A stretch of DNA of 64,000 bases from Symbiodinium natans (GCA_905221605.1 CAJNDS010002179.1:204001-268000); one strand, 5' to 3'. Counted from the first letter of the stretch, positions 12,601 to 23,205 are shown. Numbers and translations are program-made. Notes: generated by a model from the sequence alone, not told the origin.

Positions 12601-12911
12601 CCCTGAACCCTAAACCTAAATCCAAAACCCTAAACCCTAAACCCTTCTTTGCTTTAGGGCTCCTGTGGTAGCTTGCCTGTGACCGAGGTTGTTCAGGTGA
12701 TGTTGTGCGAGCCGGATGACTTCGTCAACGAACGACCCTGGCCTGAACCTCCTCCAACACCAGTATCTACCCTAAACCCTAAACCCTAAACCCTAAACCT
12801 GAAACCCTAAACCCTAAACCCTAAACCCTAACTCAAGCCAAGGAGCTGGCAGTTGATGGTAAACTTCAGCTGTGCAGGCTTTGCCTTGGGTGCAGCCTTC
12901 TTGGGCGGCAT
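9640..12911 (-). CDS. RPL22: Ribosomal protein eL22 (RPL22), 7 exons, complete
   Basis: Component of the large cytosolic ribosomal subunit. Exons on the minus strand: 12847-12911, 11454-11520, 10962-10994, 10384-10428, 10124-10164, 9821-9892, 9640-9682. They total 366 nt, giving 121 aa plus TAA, the usual length for the family. Landmarks in order are MPPKKAAPKAK (basic N-terminus), LKFTINCQQPVDD, DLGDFEKFLIDRIK, VEGKTGNLGEK, VSVSREKAKINVTAE, APFSKRYLKYLGKKYL, NLRDFLRIIAPSKSSYEMR, YFNINEADRDDSD (short acidic tail). These match the eL22 core pattern of FEKFL, GKTGNLG, FSKRYLKYL, LRDxLR and RYF as I know it. Introns 1-4 and 6 begin GC, intron 5 begins GT, and all acceptors are AG|G. Phases agree at all six joins. 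Introns (138 to 1326 bp) contain telomeric tracts and MITEs. Start chosen as the first ATG of exon 1, giving the expected N-terminus. Identity is confident; I see no frameshift. Confidence 0.93.
9978..10049. repeat. Telomeric tract in RPL22 intron 5
   Basis: About ten perfect CCCTAAA units; intron 6 carries a degenerate tract at 9707-9770. Confidence 0.95.
10575..10710. mobile_element. Family J element within RPL22 intron 3
   Basis: CCAAGAGTAACCTAGGAA, AGGGTGTCCTTTTCGGTTT and AAGGGAACCCCAACCC. Related segments at 48528-48628 (AGTAGCCTAGGAATAC, AAGGGAACCCCAACCC), 57955-58030 (CAAGAGTAACCAAGGAATAC) and 1118-1206. Confidence 0.5.
10738..10872. mobile_element. Family I MITE within RPL22 intron 3
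   Basis: AATTGCTGAAGAACCCC left arm followed by a C11A18 run; GGGGTTCTTAAGCAGATAG right arm. Confidence 0.6.
11140..11442. repeat. Telomeric tracts in RPL22 intron 2
   Basis: CCCTAAA at 11140-11165 and 11372-11442, the latter after a C16 run. Confidence 0.95.
11527..12830. repeat. Telomeric tracts in RPL22 intron 1
   Basis: CCCTAAA tracts at 11527-11635, 11846-11904, 12046-12090, 12574-12647 and 12767-12830 (TTTAGGG in the transcript). The intervening islands include a repeated segment (GTTGGTGAG...TGGCCCTTCT at 12164 and 12363) and a plus-strand open piece at about 12680-12775 of unknown meaning. Confidence 0.95.
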
Positions 12912-12991
12912 GATCCTGCAGCTACCGAAGACAAGGCCTCTTAGGGTTTAGGGTTTAGGGTTTCGGGCTCAATTAGGGTTTAGGGTTTAGG

Positions 12992-13078
12992 GTTACATGG
13001 TCCCTTAATATGGGGCCTTGAAAGGGGACCTTCTTATATAAAGGAGGTAAGGGACCATATTAAAGTCCCATGAAACTA
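12992..13078. mobile_element. Family E MITE, short form
   Basis: ACATGGTCCCTTAATATGGG left arm and GTAAGGGACCATATTAAAG right arm are complementary. Lies just upstream of the RPL22 start codon, between two telomeric tracts. Confidence 0.65.
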
Positions 13079-13377
13079 CCCTTGGAAGCTCACACCCGCC
13101 GTGCCTAACATGGCTCCCGCTTGACTGGTTTCCTGCAGAACCCCCAATGAAGTGGCCGACCATCCAGACACGTGACTGGAGACTACCCCTAAACCCTAAA
13201 CCCTAAACCCTAAACCCTAAACCCTAAACCCTAAACCCTAAACCCACTGCACTCTGGAGCCCGAACCTTTGCTTCGCAATCCTGAAGTCCACGCTCAACA
13301 AGGCCTCATGCAGATGCCCAGCGCCTGAAAACCCAACGACAAAACCATGCATCGTTTAGGGCTTAGGGCCTAGGGGT

Positions 13378-13518
13378 GTGATGTTCCCCCTTATACTAAC
13401 AGAGCAGTCCTTCATCGGGATTAGTTTAGGGTTTAGGGTTTAGGGTTTAGGGTTTAGGGTTTAGGGTTTAGGGTTTAGGGTTTAGTAGAACCCCTATTAA
13501 GGACTGTTAGTATAAGGC
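13378..13518. mobile_element. Family A MITE interrupted by a TTTAGGG array
   Basis: Left arm to GGGATTA, then (TTTAGGG)n at 13421-13486, then CCCTATTAAGGACTGTTAG right arm; the terminal ten bases on the right are lost. Confidence 0.75.
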
Positions 13519-13519
13519 T

Positions 13520-13665
13520 GTACCAGGAGCCCACCTGGCACGGAGCGCATCCCAGTTCCGTGAGCCAAGCGGCTGCAGAAACCAATGGGTTCGGTGCTGA
13601 AATCATGTCCGCACAAATGCGGCAGGTTGGTGTGCAAGCCCTTGGCAAACCAAGTCATAACCACT
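13520..13665 (-). CDS. Candidate exon upstream of RPL22
   Basis: Minus-strand open segment abutting a family A element: WFAKGLHTNLPHLCGHDF, then GFCSRLAHGTGMRSVPGG. A second candidate (GAGHLHEALLSVDF) lies at about 13250-13340 after TTTTCAG|G. Both are on the same strand as RPL22 but upstream of its start codon, so they belong to another gene or to an untranslated region. Confidence 0.28.
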
Positions 13666-13854
13666 ATAATTACAGTTACGTGTAAACTGTCATAGATATA
13701 TTTATATATATATATACATATGTATATGGCGTTTATACAAGTATTTCTATGAATAGTAGCAACTACAAATAATAATGGCAGCACTGTTGTAATTTTACAA
13801 ATCTTCATTGCAATAATCATAGTAATAAAAGCAAGAATGAAAATATAATAACAA

Positions 13855-13859
13855 AAACG

Positions 13860-13896
<37 letters not shown>

Positions 13897-14015
13897 TAAT
13901 AGTAATAATAATAATAATAATAATAGTAATAGTAATAATCGTATTTTATTATTATTGTTATTATTATTACTATTATTATTATTAGTACTATTACTGTTAT
14001 TATTAATACTCATTA
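13855..14015. repeat. (AAT)n/(ATT)n inverted triplet repeat
   Basis: An AATAAT-rich half is followed by an ATTATT-rich half, so the strand can fold into a long hairpin. Confidence 0.85.
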
Positions 14016-14782
14016 CTGGAATTATCATTGTCTAAGTCTACGCCTGGGATCCGGCCTCGGGCCGCGCTTGGGCCTCCCGTGGGCCAGGACCAGGCTCCGC
14101 TTCGGGCTCGTGAAACCTCCACACATGAGCTTGGGGTTTAGGGTTTAGGGCTTAGGGCTTAGGGCTTAGGGTTTAGGGTTTGGGGTTTGGGGTTTGGAGT
14201 TTTGGGGGTTGGGGGTTTGGGGTTTAGGGAGTTGGGGTTTTGGGTTTGGGGTTTTGGGCTTGGGGTTTGGGGTGTAAGGTTTGGAGTTTGGGGTTTGGGG
14301 TTTGGGGTTTGGGGTTTGGGGTTTTGGGGTTTTGGGGTTTGGGGTGTAAGGTTTACAGGCTTCAGGCAATAGGGTTTAGGGGGCCTTTAGGGCTTAGGGG
14401 GCTTTAGGGTGTAGGGCCTTTAGTCAGGGGGTTTGTAGGGACTTTACGTTTTCAGGGCCTTTAGGGTTTCGGGCGGAGGGCCTGTAAAGCTTTGGGTTTA
14501 GGGCCTTTAGGGCTAGGGGGGGCTTTAGGGTGTAGAGTCTAGTGTTTCATGTTTTCACACGTGCGAAGGGGCTTTAGGGGCTGGGTTTAGTGTGAAGGAG
14601 GTGTAGGGTTTAGGGAAAAGAGGGTCCAGCCTTTAGGGTGAGAGGGGCTTTGTTCCCCAGGGCCTCGGGGTTTAGGGTTTGCTTTTTTGTGGCTTGTCGA
14701 CTCTCGCATCTAGCCAAGGCAGGCGAGGCTCCAGATTCGAGGTTCCAATCTGTGAGAAATCGCCATGTTCTAAGGGTAGTTA

Positions 14783-14930
14783 CATGGTCCCTATCAGAAG
14801 TTATGGTGCCTTACTTTCTTTACAGGGTTCTGGAGTATGGGCCCGTGGGTTGTGTAGGGCATATAAGGGGTGTACAAGGGTCCCGTTTAAAGCGTCCAAC
14901 CATGAATCACCCTAAGACATATAGGCCCCC
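14783..14930. mobile_element. Family E MITE
   Basis: ACATGGTCCCTATCAG left end and GAGTATGGGCCCGTGGGTTG interior, matching the 7.0-kb copy. Confidence 0.58.
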
Positions 14931-15602
14931 TGAACCCCTAGATCCTACTACTGCGTCCTGCGTCTCTCGACCCAAGATTTCATCTTCAAACCCAAACTAA
15001 CCAGGCTAGATTGCCCTATAGCCTACATGGCCCTCATGATTTGCCTCGCAGCCCTTAACCCGCAAGCCCTAAACCCTGGAAACCCTATCCTAAACCAAGA
15101 CACCCTGAAAACCTGAAGTCCGAAGACCCACCAAGCCCTGCACTCTAGACCCTAGACCCCTCTCTCCAAACTCTACACCCTCAACCCCCGAACCCCTGAA
15201 ACACTCGGGAGAGCCCAGAAAGAAGGCTGGGAGCCACAACTCGGCAACGATCTGCGCGTCGGGCATCAGGCCGGAGCCCCTTTTGGGTGTAGCGGTTTAG
15301 GGTTTAGGGTTTAGGGTTTAGGGTTTAGGGTTTAGGGTTTAGGGCTTCAAGGAATGCTTCAGGAGGATTTGGCACGTGCTCTCTGCTAGCAGCCCACAGC
15401 GCTCCAGTGCTTTCCGAGGCCGCGGCACATGTGGCCGAACCCCCAGAGCATGTGTGATTAGGGTTTAGATTTTTTGACACCCGCCAAGCAAGCACTTCGG
15501 GACGATTGGTGACGCTAGGAAAAATGCTGGACAAATCTGATCTGTTCCACATAAAGCTCGAAGGTTCGCCTCTCACACACCAAGTTAAGTAAATGCACTG
15601 AC

Positions 15603-15710
15603 TGGTTCTTAGTAGGGACATGAGGGAATGAGGTACTCTATATCCCCCTATCTGTACCCTGTAACGGATTGTGTAGGGAACCTCATTCCCAATTCCCTAC
15701 TAAGAACGAG
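15603..15710. mobile_element. Family G MITE
   Basis: GGTTCTTAGTAGGGACATG left arm; CAATTCCCTACTAAGAAC right arm. Inner GAATGAGGTACTC pairs with GGGAACCTCATTC. Related copies at 27905-28064 and 59845-59950. Confidence 0.72.
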
Positions 15711-16139
15711 AAGGTTCAACTCTCCCACATCATCCCACATCCCACTACGTATGTTCAGAAGGAGTCCCGAGCCCCTTCATGCGCTGTCACATAGGTCTCT
15801 CTCTACACCAGGGCACTTCTCCAGTGCAATGCGTAGTTTCTCATGGGCCAAGCGAGAAAAAATTAGAAGGGTGGGAACGTCTTGCCGGAAGATTAGGCAG
15901 GTTAAGGTTTGGGAAGTTTTTAGGTGCTGCTGGGCTTTGCAGTGCTAAGCCAGTGCTCAAGCCCATCTAAGCCCTATAAACCCGAGCACCATGACAAAGG
16001 CACCTGCCTCGTGAAGGAGGACAGTCCACCCTGTGGGCTGGCCTGACCTTGGCGATCTTCAACACATGCATGTGATAAGGGCATCCAAAAGCCAGCACGC
16101 AGTGCATGTGTGTAAAGACGTGTGTGTGTGTGTAACCGG

Positions 16140-16553
16140 ATGAGTGCACGCATTCACTGACCAAACGTCTGCATCGGTGGCTTGGGCAGGGGAGTAGGGT
16201 GTCGGGCTTCCACTCTGTGAGTCCAGAATTCTTTGCGCAGGGGCGTTCGGGATCAAGAGGTTTGGGATGCAGCATATAGCGTGCAAGTCTGCCTTTCTAG
16301 ACACGTGATATTCAAACCCATTGTGGGCCATCCTCTGAGGCACCTTAGCCAAGCGTCCTGCGACTCGAAACCTGCACTTGCTGGGACAAATCGCTGCGGT
16401 GATGATGCCATCGGCCCCGTCACACGTTCTGCAAAGGGACGAATGGCGGGTCTGGGGACAAATAGCCTCAGCCAGAAAGCACAACGATAGAGCCAGAGCC
16501 TTCTTGATGGATTCACCTTGTTGCGTCCTTCTGATCACTCTCATTACATCCAC
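16140..16553 (-). CDS. Open segment, strand uncertain
   Basis: About 138 codons open on the minus strand (CFLAEAICPQTRHSSLC, RFRVAGRLAKVPQRMAHN, AQRILDSQSGSPTPYS). Plus frames of over 80 codons overlap it, so either strand could be coding. This is the longest telomere-free stretch of the left arm outside the satellite. No family recognised. Confidence 0.22.
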
Positions 16554-18208
16554 ACTATCGGCAAGGGATCTGATACTCCTAAATGCAGCAGCGAGCGCTC
16601 GCCATGCGACTGACTCTTTTCCCTGAATCGATCCAAGGCGTCCGCTGGACCGCTGTTCTCTGGCCCCACCCTGACCAGCATGTCTTTCTCTTGCAGCAGT
16701 TCTACGGGAGGCATCTTAAATTCTATAGATGGATTGTATATACATGTGCTTCGGCCTTGGGGGGAAAATTTATCTGCGCAAACCGAAATCCAAAACTCTG
16801 AAGGCTTGGATTGGTTTTAGCAGAACTAAATCCTAAACCCTAAACCCCTAAACGCCTAAATCCCTAAACCCCCAAATCCCTAGACCCCTAAATCCCTAAA
16901 CCCCTAAACGCCTAAATCCCTAAACCCCTAAATCCCTAAACCCTGAACCCTAAACTTAACCCTAAACCCTAAGCCTCTTCGATCCGTGGTGCTGCTGGCG
17001 CTGGCGGCCCGCCTGAGCGGCCCGGGCACGAGCGGGTATCTTTTGAACTCAGAACATATAGGGGGGGGGGGGGGTTTAGGGTTTAGGGTTTAGGGTTTAG
17101 GGTTTAGGGTTTAGGGTTTAGGGTTTAGGGTTTAGGGTTTAGGCTTTAGGGTTTAGGGCAGGGTTCAGGGTTTAGGGTTTAGGGTCCAGGGTTTAGGGGG
17201 GGTGGGGGGGGGGGGGGTTAGAGTTTTAAAAGGGGTTTAGGGTTTAGGGTTTAAAACTCACGCAAAGTTGTTGTCGAGTTTCATTCGACTGTGTTGTTTC
17301 GGGCTGAGGATTCGGGGTTTCGGGGGCCCCGGCGCAGTCTCACAATCCAGCAAGGCAGAAACTAATCTTCCGAACGGCGAGCGCACAACGATGGAGTTTC
17401 ACCAGGCAACAAGTGCAGCACCAGGACCGTCGATCTACGTTACACCGCCGAGCTTCCCAGCACTTTGCCACAACTAAGGGGACCCTAAAACCCCAGCATA
17501 CAGATTGTGAAATCACTAAACCCTAAACCCTAAACCCTAAACCCTAAACCCTAAACCGTGGCTCATGCAGCAGTTTCTATACAGGTCAAGACCGCTCCGA
17601 GATTTGGAGGTGCCGCGCCTGGCTCCGGCTGCTTCGAATGAACGCTGATCCTGGAACACCGAGACGGCGGTTTAGGGTTTAGGGTTTAGGGTTTAGGGTT
17701 TAGGGTTTAGGGTTTAGGGTTTCGGGTTTAGGGTTTAGGGTTTACGGTTTAGGGTTCAGGGGGGTAGGGCTTCATTAGGGGTTTAGAAGGGTTCTTGGTA
17801 CTTATTAACTAATCCTAACTGTACTTATGCACTGAAAAGCCCTGGAAGTGCCCAAGTATGGGTTTAGAGGGGTTCTAGAGTTTTTTTGTAGGGGTTTAAG
17901 CTTTGGGCGGGTTTAAAAGGTCTAGGGCTTTTTTTGAGGTGCGTAGCGCTACAACGCAGCCCCACCTCCAACCCTATCATACCTTCTCTTTTGCCAGGGC
18001 TGACCCTGAAACCCTTTTGCAGCAGGTCTCTTCGCCCTAAACCCTAAACCTAGACCCTAAGCCCTAAAACCCTAAAGCCCTCAACCCTACACCCTGACAG
18101 GAAACTGAGAGGGATGAGGGGGCTTGCAGGGAGGCAAGGTTTTGGAGGGCACGGGTCCAAAAAAATTCGAACGACACTCCTTGGCATGTAGGGTTTAGGG
18201 TTTAGTGT

Positions 18209-18309
18209 GGGGATGTTCCCCCTTTTTACGAACAGTCCTAAATAAGGATTATAGTAGGGGGTACTCTAATCCCTATTAAGGACTGTTAGTATAAGGGGGA
18301 GCAGCCCAA
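18209..18309. mobile_element. Family A MITE
   Basis: GGGGATGTTCCCCC left end, GGGGGTACTCTAATCCC centre, AAGGACTGTTAGTATAAG right arm. A telomeric tract ends about 3 bp before it. The plus strand just after reads YLCGFLEAADSTIFLQAL, a possible exon. Confidence 0.8.
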
Positions 18310-19221
18310 CCTCAAAACAATATGTTCAAACCTTGTATCTCTGTGGTTTTCTCGAAGCAGCTGATAGCACCATCTTCCTACAGGCGCTCTACAGAAAGGG
18401 TCGCACTCCCGACCCCCAGAAATCCCGAACAGGATGATAGCAATACGTCGGTAGCCTCTAGGCCCCAAAGCCCGCAATCCCAAACCCGGAAGCCGTGAGA
18501 AAGATCCGAAAAACCCTTAAGTAGAGGCCCTTGAAACCCGAAAAGCCCCCAAAAGCCCTAAAGACCCGGTAAAAAAACAAACCCTGAACTGCAGGGGCCT
18601 TCGCCCAGTTTGGAACATCAGGGCACTGAGCCCGACCTGTTGGCTAGTTTTTGGGCTGCCTACACCCTAAACCCTAAACCCTAAACCCTAAACCCCACCT
18701 CCCCGCTTGGGGTTTTTTTCGGGCTCCAGGAAGGCCATTCAAACTCTTTGAACACCAAAGATTCCTTGATAGGATCCTCTTGAACCCAATAAAGGGACAA
18801 AAATGATCATATCCCAAGGAGAGGAAACCCCTCCAAGAATAAGCACCTTAAATTTGGGGAAATCTGTAATATTCCTTGGTTTAGGAGGGTTTAGGGCTTA
18901 ATTTGGGGAAATAACCCTATCACGACTTTAACGGCTGGCTTGGGTCGGCGTAAGCAAAAACAACCTGAAAAAATGCTGCTGAAACGATTGTGTGTGCAGT
19001 GCTGTGAAGCCCTCCTCCACTCTTCTCTGTGTGGACCGGCAGGGGCATTGTGGTCAAACCCGAAACCCCAAACCCCAAACCCCAAACCCTAAACCCTAAA
19101 CCCTAGCCCTAAACCCTAAACCCTAAAACCTACCTACACCCTGGAAGCCCCTTGTGTCTACACCGACCCCACACCTGATCTGACTTCTGCCAAAGCCAGG
19201 GAAGCTACCTGCTGCGAGGTG

Positions 19222-19321
19222 TGGATCTTCCCCCCTTAGACTAACGGTCCTTAGTAGGGTTTCGTGTAGGGGGTACTAGAATGACTATTCAGGGCTGTTA
19301 GTATAAGGGGCAACATCCCAA
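19222..19321. mobile_element. Family A MITE, diverged
   Basis: GATCTTCCCCCCTTAGACTA left arm, GGGGGTACTAGAATG centre, GTTAGTATAAGGGGCAAC right arm ending CATCCCAAG. Confidence 0.75.
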
Positions 19322-19420
19322 GCCCTAAATCTTAAGCCCCAAACCCTAAACCCCAAACCCCAAACCCTGACACTTCAAGTCTGATAAGGCACCCCCTAAC
19401 TTGCCACCTCGTACAGTGCA

Positions 19421-19479
19421 CCCCCCCCCCCCCCCCCCCACCCCACCCCCCCTCCCCCCCCCCCAAATCCCCACAACAC

Positions 19480-19510
<31 letters not shown>

Positions 19511-19600
19511 CACGACCATAACAACAACAGTAATCGTAATCGTAATCGTAATAGTAATAGTCATAGTAAGAATAATAATAAATGCTGCATAACACTAATC
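19421..19600. repeat. Poly-C runs followed by GTAATC and AATAGT repeats
   Basis: Four C-runs of 9-19 bases with A/T interruptions, then CGTAATCGTAATCGTAAT. AT-rich triplet repeats also at 19760-19840. No gene. Confidence 0.8.
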
Positions 19601-19639
19601 AGAATGGTAATAGTACTAATAACGTGATTAACAACTAGC

Positions 19640-20155
19640 CTTTCATATCTAGGCGCGGCACCACAAGCGCCAGCAACGAGGTCACGAGGTCCCAGCGCTT
19701 GTCTCGGAAGAGGTCTGGTCTTGTGACTCGGACATAAGGCGGGGCTTAAGTGTCTACATTATTAATATTACTACTACTACTACTATCATTATTTCTACTA
19801 CTGTTATTATTGGTTGTTGTTATTATTAGGATTATTATACAGACCAGCCGAGCGTTGAAGGTTGAGGGTACATCCTCTACTTGTGTCTCAAAGTCAGACC
19901 AGCCGAGGGTTGAAGTTTGAGGGTTTAGGGCTGAGGGAAAATCCTCAGCTGGCTCAGAAACAGGGTTCTTGTCAGCAGCCTACGTACTTAGGGTTTAGGG
20001 TTTAGGGTTTAGGGTTTAGGGTTTAGGGGACGGGGACAACACCAGCCTGAAAACACCGTGTCCCACATGTGGACGACGATGACCGCCACGCATTGGATCA
20101 CCTTGTTTGAAAGCGCCATGGGGGGGTTGAGGCTGAAGGCTGGCGCCAGCAAGTT
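19640..20155 (-). CDS. Two candidate exons, possibly one gene
   Basis: About 20040-20155 reads LLAPAFSLNPPMALSNK, then VIQCVAVIVVHMWDTV (hydrophobic). About 19645-19745 reads VRVTRPDLFRDKRWDLV, then TSLLALVVPRLDMK. Both minus strand, separated by triplet repeats and a telomeric tract (19988-20030). No family recognised; joining is inference. Confidence 0.3.
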
Positions 20156-20764
20156 CAGGGTTTAGGGTTTAGGGTTTAGGGTTTAGGGTTTAGGGTTTAA
20201 GGTTTACCCAAACCCTAAACCCTCAACATGTTTAGTTATATCATGGGTTATGGTTATTCCTAGCATCAGGACTCGCGCCAAGCAAGTTTCCAATGCCATG
20301 CCAAATCTTCAGTTCACGCCTGTGGCCCTCATAGGGCGCATCAAGTCTCGGAGCAAAAGGGAGCTAGCTTCGGCTCCCTAAACCCTAAACCCTAAACCCT
20401 AAACCCTAAACCCTAAACCCACAAGTTCGATCGAAAGTCCATCCGCCCCTTGAACTGAACAACTCAGCAGCACTCACCCAACGCCCTGACTCCATTCTTG
20501 AGGGGCCTCCTTGCAGAGTCTGCCAAACAAACAACCCCAGGACCTGAACTCCTCTACCTAAACCCTAAACCCTAAACCCCAAACCCTAAACCCTACACCC
20601 AAACTCCTTAACTCTAGAGCCCCTAGGCTTTCCGAGGACACTGCCGACCGACTCAGCGTGGAGAGGTATTTCGACACGATGCCTGTAAACCTTGGGAGCC
20701 CTGCTTCGCACTCCCTTCTTTTTGTGGGTTTAGGGTTTAGGGTTTAGGGGGGGGGGGGTATGGG

Positions 20765-20960
20765 GTGTGGTGGTCTTCATGCGAAATAGAACATTCTTCT
20801 CTTTGTTGCCTTTCAAACACATGGCAACCGTTCCAACGCCCGTGCGGTTGCAACAGCTGCCGAGGATGATGATAACATTCGATAGACGCCGCGCCACGAC
20901 TGGGCGTAAGCGCCCGGCCAGCTTTGAACCACCCGTGCCACCAGCGCCGCACCTTTGCAT
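20765..20960 (-). CDS. Candidate exon, unrecognised
   Basis: Minus-strand open segment GGSKLAGRLRPVVARRL, then LSNVIIILGSCCNRTG and KGNKEKNVLFRMKTT. Competing open frames exist on both strands, so the frame choice is weak. Confidence 0.22.
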
Positions 20961-21204
20961 CTACAAGAGTTTCGGGCCCTCGGGTTGAGGATACACGGTA
21001 GGGTTCTGGTCTTGGGGGCTTATAGGGTTTAGGGTTTAGGGTTTTATTGTGCACGGGCCTTCCAAAAGAGGCGCTCTTAAGAAGGCAAGCTGCGGAGCTC
21101 AGATGAACCAAGTGCCCAGCACATCCAACCGGTGAAGGCGCTCTTCAGCATCTGTAGCCTGGGCCCAGTTCCCTATAGTGACCTTTTCGGGTTTAGGGTT
21201 TAGG

Positions 21205-21300
21205 GGTAGTTCCAACTGATAGCCCCAAGTATAACCATATTAGGGCACTTAGGGAGCTTACAAGTAGGTTATAAGTACAGTTATAATTGGTTAAGAACCC
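21205..21300. mobile_element. Family B MITE, diverged
   Basis: Shares ATTAGGGCACTTA and GTAGGTTATAAGTACAG with the 50.9-kb copy; right arm ATAATTGGTTAAGAACCC. Confidence 0.65.
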
Positions 21301-21400
21301 TCAATCCTAAACCCTAACCCTAAACCCTACAGTAAACCCTGAACCTCTAAGTCCAGCCCTCCTCTGGTCAAAGTGCTCTTTTTCTCCTTCAAGGTTCTTG

Positions 21401-21480
21401 TGGCGGTTTGCAAGACGCCAGAGTCGCCAGAGAGCCTTGAGATACTGACACAGAATGAGAGACGTGCAGCCTCGCAGAGA
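21401..21480 (+). CDS. Candidate exon on the plus strand, unrecognised
   Basis: After acceptor CTTCAAG|G the plus strand reads VLVAVCKTPESPESLEIL, then TQNERRAASQRR, with a GC donor at GAGAAG|GCC directly before a telomeric tract (21483-21580). A further open plus segment at about 21600-21715 could be the next exon. Confidence 0.33.
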
Positions 21481-21703
21481 AGGCCCCCTATCCCTAAACC
21501 CTAAACCCTAAACCCTAAACCCTAAACCCTAAACCCTAAACCCTAAACCCTCCCTAAACCCTAAACCCTAACCCTGAACCCATGAAAAGCAAGACGACAC
21601 AAACCCCCGGGGCCACGACCAGCTGCCGCTGAAGAGTGTGCGTTGCGGGGAGAAGGCCCCTTCGATGATCAGCCTTTTGGCGAGCTCTTTGTGCCCAAAG
21701 CCC

Positions 21704-21945
21704 CGTACTTAAGGCAAATACCTTCTACCATATTAAGGATCCCTAAACAATCTAAGGTCTACTCCTAAATTAAGGAAGAAAGTGAAATCATATTCAGGGT
21801 TCCTATGTAATCTAAGGTCTATTCCTCAATTGAGGAAAAACTTAAATCATGTTAAGGATCCCTATATAACTTAAGGTATATTCCTTACATCCTAAACCCC
21901 AAACCCTAAACCTTAAGCATTCCTTCAGGGGTATAGAGGGCCTCT
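21704..21945. mobile_element. Family D MITE, internally triplicated
   Basis: Three successive units of ATTAAGGATCCCTAxAxAAT followed by CTAAGGTCTAxTCCT. Related single copies at 55361-55448 and 63217-63312. Outer ends resemble CTTACCCCTTxAATAAGGAA and its complement. Confidence 0.6.
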
Positions 21946-22934
21946 TCGTGAGTTTCACAAATCGGGGCTTTTGGGCTTTAATGGGGTTTAGGGTTTAGGG
22001 TTTAGGGTTTAGGGTTTAGGGTTTAGGGTTTAGGGCTGTGCGTTTGCACGTCCAGGGGTCAAGAGTCTGCACTGCTAGGGCTCCTTGTGTGTCGGCCTGG
22101 ACTCCGGGGTTGATAGCTCAACAGGTTTTTGGAGTTAAGGTTTCGGGTTTCAGAGCTTAGGGTTTAATCGCTCACACTCGGACAAGCCAGGCGAGGCACA
22201 CAGGTTCAGCAGGGTTTAGGGTTTAGGGTTTAGGGTTTAGGGAAGGCACTATAACCCACAAATTCTTTTGTTGATAACAGCTATATAACACACCTCATGC
22301 AGCTCAAAACCGGACAGACCTTCAAACCCTCTGCGGGAGGCTCTCCAAGTTATGGTCCCTTCTGGGAATCCTCTTCTTTTTCGGAGCCTTGTATATGGGT
22401 AGTTCTCTAAATTAGGGTCCCTTGTGGGGTCCCTTACAAAGCAACCAGAGAATGACCCAATATAGGGTACCCAAAACCCCAAACCCCTAAACGCTTTTTG
22501 CAATCCTAAGCCCCTAAATCCGAAATCCCAACAGAGGCCCCCGAAAATTTCGAGAATCCCCCGCCCCATGTCACGCCGATCCTAAACCCTAAACCCTAAA
22601 CCCTAAACCCTAAACCCTAAACCCTAAACCCTAAACCCTAAACCCTAAACCCTCATTTGAGCACGTGGCAGGCCCGGAAGAGACAGAAGGAGCCCTCCCG
22701 ACTCCAGCCACACCTGAAATTCAGCTGGGGCTCTTCGGGAAGGGTTTGGGGCTTCGACTCTCACACTCAAGGCCGGCCAGGCATCAGTTGAGTTTAGGGT
22801 TTAGGGTTTACGGTTTAGGGTTCAGGGTTTGGTTTTTTTTTCCCACCCGTTTCGCAAGCGTTTACGGGAAAAGGTAAGGGTTTAGGGTTTAGGGTTTAGG
22901 GTTACAAGGTTTAGGGCTTGTGTGGCTTCGGGGT

Positions 22935-23205
22935 TTCAAATGTCTCGCCAGCATTCTGAGGAGGGGCTTTTGGAGGTCTGGGATATCCAGCGTGTTTGGG
23001 CTGTGGGTCTCGGGGCGCGGGTGTGCGAGAGTAGGCACTTTGCGCCTTGAGCTTTCGGGTCCTTAGCCGTGCAAAGACCTTGGACGCATCTTAGGATGTG
23101 TTGCAACACTCTAAGCCCTAAACCGTGATTGCAGCAAAGTGAGTGCACAAGGTACAGTAGGCAGGTCCGCAATGGCCGGTCGACACGCTCGGCCACTTCT
23201 ATTCT
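22935..23205 (-). CDS. Candidate Pro-rich exon(s)
   Basis: Minus strand: VAERVDRPLRTCLLYLV (about 23130-23200) and KVFARLRTRKLKAQSAYS followed by PRPPKAPPQNAGETFET (about 22935-23080). Basic, Pro-rich and probably disordered. Not recognised. Confidence 0.25.

Larger units (their letters stand above)
12951..19130. repeat. Interstitial telomeric tracts, 13-19.1 kb
   Basis: TTTAGGG at 12951-12992, 13421-13486, 14128-14180, 15296-15346, 17073-17200 and 17667-17760; CCCTAAA at 13187-13243, 16829-16975 (CCCCTAAA/CCCTAAAT variants), 17516-17557, 18663-18695 and 19080-19130. 14180-14362 is a TTTGGGG/TTTTGGGG block. Open islands at 15210-15290, 15360-15440 and 17330-17476 are unassigned. Confidence 0.9.

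Noticed and set aside
12680-12775. Plus-strand exon reading VVQVMLCEPDDFVNERPW
   Set aside because: Lies inside RPL22 intron 1 on the opposite strand with no matching splice sites; may be a captured fragment but unsupported.
19332-19595. Gly-rich frames in the 19.4-kb region
   Set aside because: Products of poly-C runs and GTAATC repeats.
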